Source of the DNA: Primula veris
Lineage: Eukaryota; Streptophyta; Magnoliopsida; Ericales; Primulaceae
Direction: 5' to 3'
NCBI GenBank assembly: GCA_963682055.1
Contig: OY821741.1
Coordinates: forward strand, 17,847,211 to 17,911,210
Length of the DNA stretch: 64,000 nt
Shown: positions 33,701 through 44,208 of the stretch, piece after piece
Layout: every line of letters starts with the position of its first letter
Position numbering within the stretch: position 1 is the first letter of the stretch
Notes under the pieces: model-generated
Seen by the model: the letters and a program-made list of their open reading frames with translations, nothing else
The model's database searches: none
What the model was told of the DNA's origin: nothing
Made by a program: the position numbers and the translations under genes

Positions 33701-35584
33701 AGTGTCATGGAATCATATAATGTGATATTTGATGATTTAAAAAATGTTGATGAGACTACAGGTGATAATGAAGAACCAGGAATTACAAGAAAAAAAACAG
33801 GAGAAATTCAGTAAACAGTTAGCCCAGTAGTGGTTGGAAGCCCAGTTGCAACTGAGGTTGAAACCCAGAATACAACAGATTCTGAAGAAGAAGAAGAAAG
33901 ATCTCCAAGTCAAACTACAAGCAAGCCTCACTATGTAAGGACTCAGAAAAATCACTCTCTTGATAATGTCATAGGAGAAGTCACTTCAGGTATGAAAAAC
34001 AGAGGTAAAAGGAATGATGTTGTTCACTTTGCTTGCTATACTTCACTGTTAGAACCTAAGAATATAAAAGAAGCATTGGAAGATAGTGAGTGGATTTTGG
34101 CTATGCAAGATGAACTATCTCAATTTGAGAGGAATGATGTTTGGACATTAGTACCTAGAACTAAAAGTAAAAATATTATAGGTACTAAATGGATCTTTAG
34201 GAATAAAAGTAATGAAGATGGAGTCATTGTTAGGAATAAAGCCAGACTTGTAGCTCAAGGATACACTCAAATAGAAGGAATAGACTTTGATAAAACTTTT
34301 GCTCCTGTAGCAAGAATAGAATATATTAGAATGCTTCTCTCACTTTCTTGCTTATATGACTTTAAATTGTTTCAACTTGATATTAAAAGTGCCTTCTTAA
34401 ATGGTAACATTCAAGAAGAAGATTATTTTAGTCAACCCAAAGGATTTGAAGATCCAAAATTCCCTGAACATGCTTACTTACTGAAAAAGGCTCTGTATGG
34501 TTTAAAGCAAGCTCCTAGAGCTTGGTATGATAGGTTAACTAAGTTCTTAATTGAAAAAGGTTTCAACAGAGGGGGAGTTGATAAAACTCTATTCACTAAG
34601 AAAACTACTAAGGATATCATCATTGCTCAAATTTATGTTGATGACATTGTGTTTGGCTCCACATCTGAAAATAGAATTGTTGAGTTTATTTCTTATATGA
34701 AGCATGAATTTGAAATGAGTGGTGGAGGAGAATTAACTTACTTCCTAGGACTGCAAGTTAAACAAAATGAAAAGGGCATTTTTCTATGCCAAAGTAAGTA
34801 TGCTGAAAATCTTGTCAAGAAGTTTGGTTTAAGTGATAGTAAAGAGATAAGAACTCATATGAGTACTAATCTAAAATTTTCTAAAAATGATAAAGGTAAG
34901 AATGTCTGTCCTAGTCTTTACAGATCTATGATTGGAAGTCTTCTCTATTTAACTGCTAGTAGACCAGATCTTTGCTTAAGTGTAGGAGTATGTGCCAGGT
35001 ATCAGGCAAACCCTTTAGAATCTCACCTTCTGGCTGTCAAAAGGATTTTAAGATATGTAAAAGGCACTATTCACCTTGGTCTATGGTATTCTAAAGATAC
35101 AAACCATTTTTTTGTTGGTTACTGTGATGCAGATTGGGCTGGCAATATAGATGACAGAAAAAGTAATTATGGTGGTTGTTTTTATTTTGGGAATAATCTT
35201 GTTTCATGGTTTAGTAAAAAACAAAACTGTATTTCCTTATCTACTGTTGAGGCAGAATACATTGCAGCTGGAAGTGGATGCACTCAACTCATATGGATGA
35301 AACAAATGTTAAATGATTATAATATTAAATAAGAAGTGTTAACTCTGTTTTGTGATAACAAAAGTACTATGGATTTGGCAAAGAATCCAATTCAACATTC
35401 CAGAACTAAACATATTGATCTAAGACACCATTTTATCGGAGAACTAGTTGAAGAAAAGAGTTTAATTTTAGAACTTGTTTCAACTGAAAGACAAGTAGTA
35501 GATATCTTCACAAAACCCCTTGATACAAACAAGTTTGAATCTTTAAGAAGTAATATAGGGGTATGTCACTATAGATCTGATTGA
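30710..35584 (+). pseudogene. Sirevirus Gag-Pol polyprotein, one frame with five stops
   Basis: A single reading frame covers the whole polyprotein with no frameshift. Order: Gag with a UBN2-like region (WDILQVTFEG, about 31020), CCHC knuckle CRECRGFGHIQAEC (31610-31651), a second knuckle CNFCKRPGHLEIRC (32276-32317), protease DSG (about 32486, WYFDSGCSKHMTG), integrase HHCC zinc finger (IWHKRLGHVNYKTL, C..C near 32975), integrase D-D-E (LLHIDLMG, RSDHGTKFENS, QQNGIVERENR), reverse transcriptase with YVDD (34634-34645), and RNase H (GYCDADWAGN, then STVEAEYIAA). Stops lie at 31286, 31883, 32621, 33812 and 35330. The natural start seems to be position 30710, where ATA stands before AGGGAAGGAAACGC. 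Two zinc knuckles and the following extra ORF fit the Sirevirus lineage. The protein cannot be made whole today. Confidence 0.92.
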
Positions 35585-36515
35585 ATACTCTTGCTATGTA
35601 TGTCTGTTTTGAGTACCTTTAAATACATTTTATTTCTAAGGTAAGTCTTAATTGAGCTATGAAGTTTTTGTCTTGAAAAAGCCGCTAATTGGTGTCTCAA
35701 AAACAGATGTGGGATAACTTGTCTTAAAACCTCTCTGGTGATAGAGTTGCAAGCACAAAGTGCACATTTTACAAGATGGTTGCAAGCTTAGTTGCAACCC
35801 CAGTTGAAATCACATTCTCAAATACAGAACAGATCAGTAATTGTCTAAAGATTGTCATGCTGCCTATGATAATAATCACAGTGAACAACACAAATGAAAA
35901 AACCAAGACAAAGTCTTGATATTTTTGACATCACTTATACTCTTTCCTTGCTGAGGTCATCAATCTAGTTTTTGTGTAGAGTAAAAATAGATTTGCTCAA
36001 AATAAGCTCCTAAGACTTAATTTTTATTAAAGATATTCTATGATAAATATATCTCCTTGAGTAAATGGTTAGAATCTTGTTTTCAAAGTTCTATATCTTA
36101 ATATTATTGCTCTTTATCTTGAAACTAGTCAAAATTATCTTCAAAACTTCAACTCTTTAATATTCAAAATTTTGGATAAATCTGTTTACTTTTGGAATAA
36201 ATTTCTAAATTATTTGCTGAATTTATCGTAATAAAAACAATATCCTTTCTTGATTTCTTTGAAATTTAAATTTCAAATATCTGCTGCAAGGTACGTGTCT
36301 ATTTTTCAGAAAATCTGTTTTCAAAAATTGATTTGGGTGTATCTTTTCTAATTGTAAAAATATTTGGGCTAAATTGCTATTACTAACTTTTTTACTATCC
36401 CAAAACACTAAACAAATCAGAATTACTCTTTCTCTCTTTCAATATTAAACACCCTAGGTTCTCTGTAAACCCATTCTTCGAAGTTCCAAATCCAGTTGCA
36501 ACCTAGCTTGCAACC
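35585..36515 (+). other. Pol to env-like spacer of the Sirevirus
   Basis: Non-coding in all frames; repeated 'gttgcaac' / 'ggaacc' motifs also seen in the LTR. Confidence 0.5.
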
Positions 36516-37795
36516 ATGTCTTCCTCCTCTCCCAATCAATCAAATCTCAACTATGAAGATGACAGCACTCTTAGAGACTTCATAAATCAATCCAAAACCA
36601 GTACAGGTTCTAAGGCCAAGGTAATTGAGACTTCTTCTAAGAAACGTAGGTCTAAGAAACGTCCTCGTAGAAACCTACAAGATGATCATATCTCTGTTAA
36701 ATATGTTTATGATAATCTCTTCAATGAGGTTCATCCTAGATTCTGGAATAGGATTATGTCTGAAAGGTTCAGTTCCCTTGCTAATAGGGAGATTCATGCT
36801 GAAAGGCAATTAAATTTGGCTAGCTATAAGCACATTTAGGTGCATGTTGAGAAACTGTTAAAAGATGTTGGTTTAGAAAGAACTATAAGCTACCCTGACT
36901 CCTACTTTCCTGAACTAGTTAAGGAATTTTATGCTAATTTAAGTGCTGGTGTCTTTGATGAGGGTGATTCAGCCTATGGCAAAGTATATGTGAGGGGTCT
37001 CACTTTAGATTTTACCCCTGAGTTGATCAATAAATTTCTAGGTTCTCCTAGTCCTTCTGAGAGCGGTGGTGATTATGACATGCATGTTGTAGCTCTTGCC
37101 TTTACAAGAAAGAATAACTGGTTTGATGGCACTTCCATTAAGATTTCCTCACTTACTCTTAGTGCTGCTATGGTATATAAGATTGCTAAGTTTAATTGGA
37201 CTCCAACCAAACAACCCTCTAGAGTCAACAATGATATGGCAGTCTTTCTCTATAAAATCATGTCAAAGATACCAATTAACTTTGGTAATCATGTGTTTAA
37301 TCTCATCAGAGATTTCAGTGATGTTAAAGCACCTTCCATTCTGCTACCCTTTCCTTACTTGATCACAGAACTAATTCTGTCTCAAGGAGTACCCACTTCT
37401 TCCAAAATCCATTCCTAAACTCATTTGAAAAGCTTACCAAATGTCCTCCTGCCTTGTACATCTCTACAAAGCTTCTGAAGGAATGACATGTGAATGACAT
37501 CACTGATGAGAAAGGGAAAGAAAAGGAGACAACAAGTGCTTCTTCTAAGAAAAAAGGAGTTAGATGGTATCTTTTACAAAAACTGGCTACCAATCAAGAG
37601 AGAAGGGTTGAACTAGATACTGATGATTATGAGATAAAGAAACTGCTGGAAAATCTCACAGAAAGTGAAGATGAATGTGACAGTGACAGTGGTTACTCTC
37701 TCAGCAGTGAAGAAGAAGAAGAAGAAGAAGAAGAAATCATCAGAGATCCACCTCTATCAGAAAGAGCTCCTCACTCCAGAAGGTCTCTTTACTAG
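36516..37795 (+). pseudogene. Sirevirus extra (env-like) ORF, broken
   Basis: Begins MSSSSPNQSNLNYEDD at 36516 and has a basic cluster (SSKKRRSKKRPRRN, a likely nuclear signal). It continues through an in-frame TAG at 36837 into a domain (36840-37418) with VYVRGLTLDFTPELINKFLG, then FNWTPTKQPSRVNNDMAVFL and PFPYLITELILSQG. A frame change follows, then an acidic tail (37490-37795) with an uninterrupted run of nine Glu. No signal peptide or membrane segment is evident, so 'env-like' is positional only. Related ORFs occur at 25300 and on the minus strand at 19066-20400. Function unknown. Confidence 0.8.
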
Positions 37796-38164
37796 TTTGT
37801 CTGGAATCTGCCAAATAAGGGGAGAATGAAGTTTATGGTGTTTATGTTTATGTTTATGTTTATGCTTTTATTGTCTGCAAATTCTGTGTTAAGACTATGT
37901 TGTGCCAGTATTTTTGGCCTTATGTTTTCTGCAATTTATTTCTGAATTCTGTTTGTTTTTGGAATTTGAATATGTTCTGAAACTCTGGTGAATGGATATT
38001 TATTTATGCTTAAATGATGGCTGCTATTCTAACTTGCAAGGGGAGCTTAAATAGTTAACACAAAAGTACTGATAAATTATATGCAGTAAGAGACTGTGTT
38101 TGCTAACAAATTTGCAGGTGGAATGGTTATTAATAAACTTAGATTATTTGTCAAAACCAATGAC
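37796..38164 (+). other. Non-coding 3' leader to the polypurine tract
   Basis: AT-rich, includes the short repeat 'tgtttatgtttatgtttatg' near 37840; otherwise nothing. Confidence 0.5.
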
Positions 38165-38176
38165 AAAGGGGGAGAT
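38165..38176 (+). other. Polypurine tract
   Basis: aaagggggagat immediately before the 3' LTR; primes plus-strand synthesis. Confidence 0.9.
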
Positions 38177-39287
38177 TGTTAGGACCAGATTTCTGGCCCA
38201 TATACTATTTGTTGTCTATTGATTTGAACTAAATAATCCTAGTTGAATGTTAAGAACTGAGACAGATTATTTGGTTTCAAGTAAGGTTGCAACCTCTGTT
38301 GGAACCACAGTTCCAACCTGCAGTTCTGCAGGATGCTGTCTAGTTCTGTATTTCCGCATTACTATTCTTTAAAGATGTTTATATGTTTTAAAGTATGCAG
38401 GATATATTCGCATATGTTCTTAAAGAGTTTATTTATGTATATTGAGAATATTAAAGTTATAAGGAAAGATGTTGGCTAAAGGATATAAGGAGATTAGTTT
38501 GTAAAGATATGTTTCCTTTAAATAGGCAATCTAGATATCTATTCTCATGCAAGTTTTTATCACTTAATTCAATCTTTGTTTCCTATCAAAATCAGTATGA
38601 TCTTTTTAAGATTGAATGAAATATGGAGTTAATGTTTCTATATATATTCAGTAAGATTTTATCTCTAAAAGATACTATCTTATATGACTAACTCCTATTT
38701 ACAAGCTAGTTATTAACAGGTATGAACTTATGAAGATTGAGGTCAATCTTACGCTGAAGTATCTCGTGCAATATGGAAAGATTGAAGTCAATCAAAAAGA
38801 GTAAAAAGCAATCATCAAGATCTTGAAAAAAGAAGATTGTTTTTACTCCTTTAAATAGTTGATAACTATGCGTGTAAAATGTGTGTGTTCTAAATTATAA
38901 AGAACTCATTCTTGAGAGAATACACAGTGAGCTTTTAATTGGAAAAACAATGGTGGGATGCCATTGATATTTTGAGTGATAGTTATAAGGTAGGAGCAAT
39001 ATAGAGATAGGCAGAAAAACCTAGAGGAAGTCTGAGAGTTTTTCATTAAGACTTGAATCCTATATTGTAGGCTTTTATAATATCATAATCTGGGTGAGTG
39101 CCCCGAACACGTAGCCTAGTTGGGTGAACTCCGTTGTTAAATGTGCGTGTGATTTAATTCAAGTACATTTAAATTTACAAGTTCTGTCCATCATTATACT
39201 TAGATTCCAATAGGTTCCAACCTCAGTTGCAACTGCACTTGGAACCTAACTGCATAACAACAACTAGAACAGCGGATAATAATTTCA
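38177..39287 (+). repeat. 3' LTR (1111 bp)
   Basis: Begins TGTTAGGACCAG right after the polypurine tract and ends atttCA before AGTTA. It is the full-length version of the 5' LTR. Confidence 0.92.
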
Positions 39288-39289
39288 AG

Positions 39290-39973
39290 TTAAATAATAC
39301 TATTCAACTTTGGTGGGAAATCAGTGATGTTGTCTGAAATCTTCAGATCAACCATGCAACCAATATTTGCAAGCAAATCAGCACCAGAGTTTTCTTCTCT
39401 TTCTACAAAGCAGATCTGATAAGTACCCCTGTTGAGTAGATCTTTAATTTCGTTAATAATATGTCTGATTTTCCAGGGACCTTGTTGATTGTTGTTTAAA
39501 ATATTGATCAAAATTAGAGACTCGCTTTCAATAATTAGATCACTGTAATTAGCTGTTTTTAACCCCATTAGAATCTCTAGAGATTCGGCATCAATACTTG
39601 AATTATTCATACTAGGAGAATAATAACATTTAGCAAAGTTACCATTAGAGTCTCTGATTAGTCCTGCTATACCACTAGAATTAGTAGTACATTCGAAACA
39701 CCCATTAGTGTTTAATGTCATATAGCCAGTAGGTGTATTTACCCATTTGACTAATTTTACCTTATTAACTCTTTCTACATGCTTTAGCAGGTGTAAGTCA
39801 CAACAATTCCAGTGAATAGAAAACATTTTATCCTTCCTAGAGTGCAGTAAAATAGGATTAATAACATTTTTAATAATATACTGCAGGGACATATTCTGAT
39901 TATATAAAGACAAGTGAGGCTCAAAGAAGAGGGCTCTCCCCCACTCAACAATAATAGATCTCAATTTCACCAC
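39290..39973 (-). pseudogene. LINE-type RNase H (RVT_3) fragment
   Basis: Open for 227 codons on the minus strand. The C-terminal half looks like the RNase H-like domain that ends plant L1 LINEs: GYMTLNTNGCFECTTNSSGI, AGLIRDSNGNF, SIDAESLEILMGL, DLIIESESLILINIL and EENSGADLLANIG. The expected first catalytic Asp (NxDG) is Asn and the Asp normally in 'E-x-D-S' is Glu, so it is likely inactive. No LINE reverse transcriptase is present upstream. The Sirevirus target duplication overlaps its stop codon, so the retrotransposon inserted at its end. Confidence 0.65.
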
Positions 39974-42491
39974 ACTTTATATAAATACACTCAAGATAAT
40001 AGAGATAATTAAGATATACACATATATACCATGAATACTTAAGAAATATACATAAGTAGGAGGGATATCTAGCTTACAAAGAATGATTCGTGACAGCTCT
40101 GCAGTTTGTCACGAAAACGGATCGTGCGAAAGTTTGAACCGTTAGATCGGAGCAATTCCTGGTGCAATAACTTCATAATTCAATCTCCCTCTTATTATTG
40201 CGGCTATAATTTATACTCATGAATGAATGCATACTAAATATCAATCACACTCCTTTGACTAATAACTTACTTATCGGTTTATAAATTGTAAATGATTACT
40301 TAATTATACATTGATGATAAAGGAATAATAAAGCTACCTGATTGGGTTCTGCTCTTCCTTAGCAGAACATGTGCTGCCTGGCCCGAGCACAGGTCCTGAT
40401 TAATAACTCACTAATACCGAACACCAACAGTACTAAATACTTAAACACTTAGACTTGGGGAATCACCCAGACGGGTGGCCGTAAAACCACATTCGGGTTG
40501 GTCATACACGTCTACCGCTACTGTCCCGACGGACCCTTCGTTCTATAATAAAAACAATAACCACCGGGCAGTGCTATTAATAGCTAGAACAATGGGTCGG
40601 TCCCTTCAGATCGATCCGACCTTTGACTAAAACGGGGATTTGAATCTTTTATCTTCATCATTATCAATATACATTTTGATATACATTTTTATGATATTGT
40701 GTCATTTTCTTGTGGTGAACATCAGATCAAATCAAAGAAATCAAAACTTGTTTATTTCAAAACAAAAAATATTTTGGTACAAATGAGGAATCTCATAAAA
40801 ATATATAGTATTGGTATTTTATCATTTCCCGTCGTAACATGCGTGATACGTTAATAGCTTATTAAAATAGTATAATTGTGTTATATCATCATCACAATAG
40901 ATGGCAATTTTAAGATCAAACGTGAGTAAATCTTATAGATCTTTAATTATAAATTACAGCTCATGAACTTACATAACGGGAACAAAACTTTTTTAAACAT
41001 TGAAAACTTGAAAATGTTTTTTTGTCTTCATTTGGAAACGCAATGCAAAATTTTAAAGTGTCTCCAGGACCAGGCTCGTATTAGGGTCTTAATTCTCACC
41101 AACTCTTAGTAATTCAATGCATCAAAATTAATAATTCATCCGTGGGGGTGTCAAGTATATGGAAGCAGGAGCTAGAGTAAGGCTGAATCAGAGTTAGAAA
41201 TTATGCTAAAAAATAGCCAATTTTATATTTTAATTGTCTTTAATTTTTAAAAATCAAAATTATATGAGTTTTGTTTTTTTTTTTCAATTCAATGAAATCA
41301 ACTTATAACTATTATTTAAATTTTTTGAATATTATATATATAGTATACATACATATTCTAAATATGTATATGTAAATATAATAATATATAGATACAAAGT
41401 GTTACTTGTTGTTTATTTTCATATTTGTAAGTTTTACATAATTTTGACTTTAAAAACCAAAGAAAGTTAAAATAAAATTGAACGTTTTAAAGACAATTTT
41501 TGGCTCTGAGTCACCCTGGCTCAGAGTCAGACCCCCTGCTTCCCAAGTATATCCATTGATGCCCTCTTATTTTTAGGATAGGTTCCAGATATTTGAGTTA
41601 TTATTGTATTGTAATGGATCCAAGGGTAAAAAAAACTATAAAAAAAATTTTGGTTTTGTTTTTAATGTTTTGGAATGAATACCGAATGAGCAACACTACT
41701 GTAAATCTGGTACACAATTATTTAGGGTGTATCAGATACTAAAAATCTAACACTTATTAATAAACTCAAAAATATCTAGCATAAATTTAATTCAAAATTA
41801 AAAATAAAAAATATTAAAAACATAACACCTGTTAATGATCCAAAAAATATCTATTCCAAAATTAATTTAAAATTAAAACTAAAAAATAATATTGGTTGAC
41901 ACACGTTAAATAATAGTGCACCGTTTTCATATAATTGTTTTTTCATACGTTGAGACAATATAAAAAATTTCATAAACTTTTTTATTGATAATTGGATAAA
42001 ATTACATTTTATCTAATAGTTTAAAAAATATATAAGGCAGTCTGCCTTAATAATAATAAGAAAAAAAAATCAAAAAATCAAAACCAAATCCGTCAAAAGG
42101 ACCCCAAAGTCCAAACTGCATTAAATAATGGACGTCTTTTATTGACCAATTTGTTTCTGTAGGCAACTAATCACATATCAATTATGGATAGGTCCTGAAA
42201 TACTTATCTCATCTCATCTCACCTCACCGACGAAGATTGTTATTTTTATTAAAAAAAAATTTGGGTTTAAAAAATAGTAGTGGTCTCGATCGCCCCGTTC
42301 TCCTACACACCTCGCCCGGTTCGTAGCTCCGATACGTTAAATCCGTTTAGCCGAAGTCTGACTCAACTCCAATTGTTTAGTTTGATTTGATTCGGTTTAC
42401 ACCATATAACATCTTTTTCAATCAATTATATTTGGTTGATTTCAAATCAAGTCTAAGCTGTTGCGAACTGTTTAATTAAGTTTCAACATAT
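39974..42491. other. Non-coding, partly GST-intron-like
   Basis: 40780-40890 resembles the intron sequence flanking the exon at 28677-29048 (29085-29190). 41070 has 'ggaccaggctc' as in the GST-B intron at 47158. 40080-40660 is GC-richer but has no coding frame I can support. The rest is AT-rich. Confidence 0.5.
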
Positions 42492-42493
42492 TA

Positions 42494-43012
42494 CAGTAAA
42501 AACTCGATAAATTAATACTCGATTATTTAATAAACTCTCTAAAATAATATTTTTAGTCGGTCTCGACTCGGGAAAAGGTTGCTAAATTAATAATCGTTAA
42601 AATTATAAGATAATACATTTTTGATAATTTCTATAGATTTCATATAAAATATAAATTAATAATTCCTTATATACTACATATTACATGAATGATTTATGAA
42701 TATTTCTTAAAAAATGACTCAATTGTCTTTTGTTTTTTGTTGAAATCAATTTCACTTTGAATCTCGTATCTAATTTTCCTTATCATTGTAAGAACTTCTG
42801 GTGTTGTTTTCTCATAGCTCAACAATAAATTATTCAAGTGGAAGTTTTAAAGGTGTTTTAAAGATGTTTGTAAATTGAGTATTTCATTATAAATTAATAA
42901 AATATTAATTAATATATAAATTAATAATTATTAATTTATCGATTAATTAATAACTCTTTTAATTAATAAATTTTGGTGGTTTCATGAGTATTAATTTATA
43001 GGGTTTCTACTG
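42494..43012 (-). mobile_element. 519-bp pogo/Tigger deletion derivative
   Basis: Flanked by TA (42492-42493 and 43013-43014). Ends CAGTAAAAACTCGATAAATT and, from the right, CAGTAGAAACCCTATAAATT. These resemble the termini of the intact pogo element (CAGTTAAACCTCGATAAATG). Subterminal regions have repeated taattaataa motifs. A small piece of transposase coding sequence is retained on the minus strand. It is non-autonomous and could be mobilised by a related pogo transposase. Confidence 0.82.
42694..42870 (-). pseudogene. C-terminal pogo transposase relic
   Basis: The minus strand reads, up to the stop at 42694, LNNLLLSYEKTTPEVLTMIR, then a short stretch and KKQKTIESFFKKYS. It aligns with the C terminus of the intact transposase (LRNYLLQHEQNIPEVVFALE ... 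KKQTTLDAFLVKK). QKTIESFF is a canonical PCNA-interacting motif (Q-x-x-I-x-x-F-F). Everything upstream, including the DDE core, is deleted. Confidence 0.75.
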
Positions 43013-43136
43013 TATAATCAAAATGTAGCTACTTACAGTAATATTTATTTTTCAACCTCGTGAATTTTATAAAATATCACTCTTTAGATACCTAGCTAGT
43101 ACGTACCAACATGGTGTCACAACATAAAAACCATAC

Positions 43137-43454
43137 CTTATCATCAATATAAGCAACCCAGAAACGGGCAATTGCACGTTCATAGGGATCAGAAGGAAGG
43201 ATAGAGGGGCCGGAGCTCCACACTTCATCGATATATTGTACAATAATCATTGACTCACAAATAGGCTTATCTTCATGTATAAGTACCGGGATTTTCTTGT
43301 ATACTGGGTTGGATTTCAGAAGAAGCTCACTTTTAGAACCAAATTTTTCCTCATGAAAATCATACTTGACTGATTTCAAGCTAAGTGCTATTTGAACCCT
43401 ATTGACATATGGGCTAATGTATGAGCCTAAAAGTTTAACATCATTGGCTGCCAT
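43137..43454 (-). CDS. Tau-class GST, exon 1 (N-terminal thioredoxin-like domain)
   Basis: Starts MAANDVKLLGSYISPYVNRV with the catalytic serine at position 14 (ISPY) that activates glutathione in tau GSTs. Glutathione-binding residues are in [12 protein letters not shown] and [12 protein letters not shown] (E67, S68). The exon ends YIDDK followed by a GTATGG donor, at the same codon as in GST-B, and has the same length (318 bp). It is close to GST-B exon 1 and surely a tandem paralogue. No exon 2 lies in the next few kilobases; the only candidate is 28677-29048. If not spliced to it, translation runs into the intron and stops within about 15 codons. Confidence 0.85.
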
Positions 43455-43527
43455 GGTTCTTTAGACTTAAGAGAGATATGGAATTGTTAAAGAGTTTTGA
43501 ATGAGATTTTGAAGGGGATATGTTGGT

Positions 43528-43536
43528 CTATTTAAG
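43528..43536 (-). promoter_or_regulatory. Possible TATA element of the GST exon 1 locus
   Basis: Minus strand cttaaatag, about 75 bp upstream of the ATG, at the position of the clear TATATATAC in GST-B; the shared neighbouring 'ccaacatatcc' supports common origin. It is a weaker TATA than in GST-B. Confidence 0.35.
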
Positions 43537-43782
43537 ATGGAATTTGAAAGAATGGTGTGAAGTGTGAACTCTTTTAAGTTTTCTTTCTTTTATCTGAAAT
43601 GAAAGAGTAGTCGTTTACAATTTGAAAACTCACATTTATTTTCATATACAATATAACATCTGTACAGTTATAAGCTTCAGATTAAGAAAAAATATTATCA
43701 AATTATTGTTAACTAAAAGTTTATATATAAAAAAAATAAAAAATTTAAATATATAGTTTGCATAATATAAGATATACGTATA

Positions 43783-43951
43783 TAAAATATACAAATAGCT
43801 ACGAAAATTGTGACGAGCTTAATAGCTATGAAAATTGTGACGGGTTTGTGACAGGACCGCCAATTTGTGACAGTTTTTGATAGAATGGTTAATTTATGAC
43901 TGTTTTATGACAGATTTTGACTCTCATAAAATCAATATTATTTTGTAGTGC
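43783..43951. mobile_element. CACTA-like MITE remnant
   Basis: Matches 56511-56671 (acaaatagctac, aattgtgacgggtttgtgac, atcaatattattttgtagtg). The right end ttttgtagtg is present; the left end is lost. Confidence 0.5.
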
Positions 43952-43969
43952 ATATATTGTTTAACAAAA

Positions 43970-44208
43970 TACTCTCTCCGTTCTCATTTAATTGTCCAAT
44001 TCGAAACTAGCTGCAATTTTAACCGGCTTATATCTTTTATCAAAATTATCGAAATGAATTTTTTTAAAATCTAATCATAAAATTTAACATTTGAACTATA
44101 TGATACACTTTTGAAAATTTTTATTTCGACAATTTTAATACAAATTTTTGTCCGGTCAAAATTGCATATAGTTTCGTAGTGCACAATTAAATAGGAACGG
44201 AGCGAGTA
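43970..44208. mobile_element. Stowaway-like MITE, copy 1
   Basis: TIRs TACTCTCTCCGTTCTCATTT and, from the right, TACTCGCTCCGTTCCTATTT, with TA at both ends. The interior is AT-rich and partly palindromic. A second full copy is at 56691-56929. Confidence 0.7.

Larger units (their letters stand above)
29761..39287 (+). mobile_element. Sirevirus-type Copia retrotransposon, complete but mutated
   Basis: A 9.5-kb element with 5-bp target duplication AGTTA (29756-29760 and 39288-39292), LTRs, a primer-binding site, gag-pol in a single frame, an extra env-like ORF, and a polypurine tract. By eye the LTRs differ at roughly 30 positions plus two length differences, so insertion was not very recent. 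Six in-frame stops across gag-pol and the extra ORF make it non-autonomous now. It is in the opposite orientation to the GST exons on either side. Confidence 0.93.
29049..43136 (-). other. Candidate 14.1-kb GST intron or inter-paralogue region
   Basis: Bounded by GT (43136-43135 on the minus strand, AAG/GTATGG) and AG (29050-29049). It contains the Sirevirus 29761-39287, a LINE fragment, a pogo MITE and two copies of a GST-intron-like segment (about 29085-29190 and 40780-40890; landmark agtattggta followed by tcatttcc and gcatgcgt). GST-B has a 300-bp intron at this place with a related 'agtattggttttatcatttc'. Two intron-like segments argue for two fused or broken paralogues. Confidence 0.55.

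Noticed and set aside
39290..39973. A host gene encoding an RNase H-like protein
   Set aside because: Sequence order fits the end of a plant LINE, catalytic acids are altered, and it sits within transposon-rich intronic DNA; a LINE relic is simpler.
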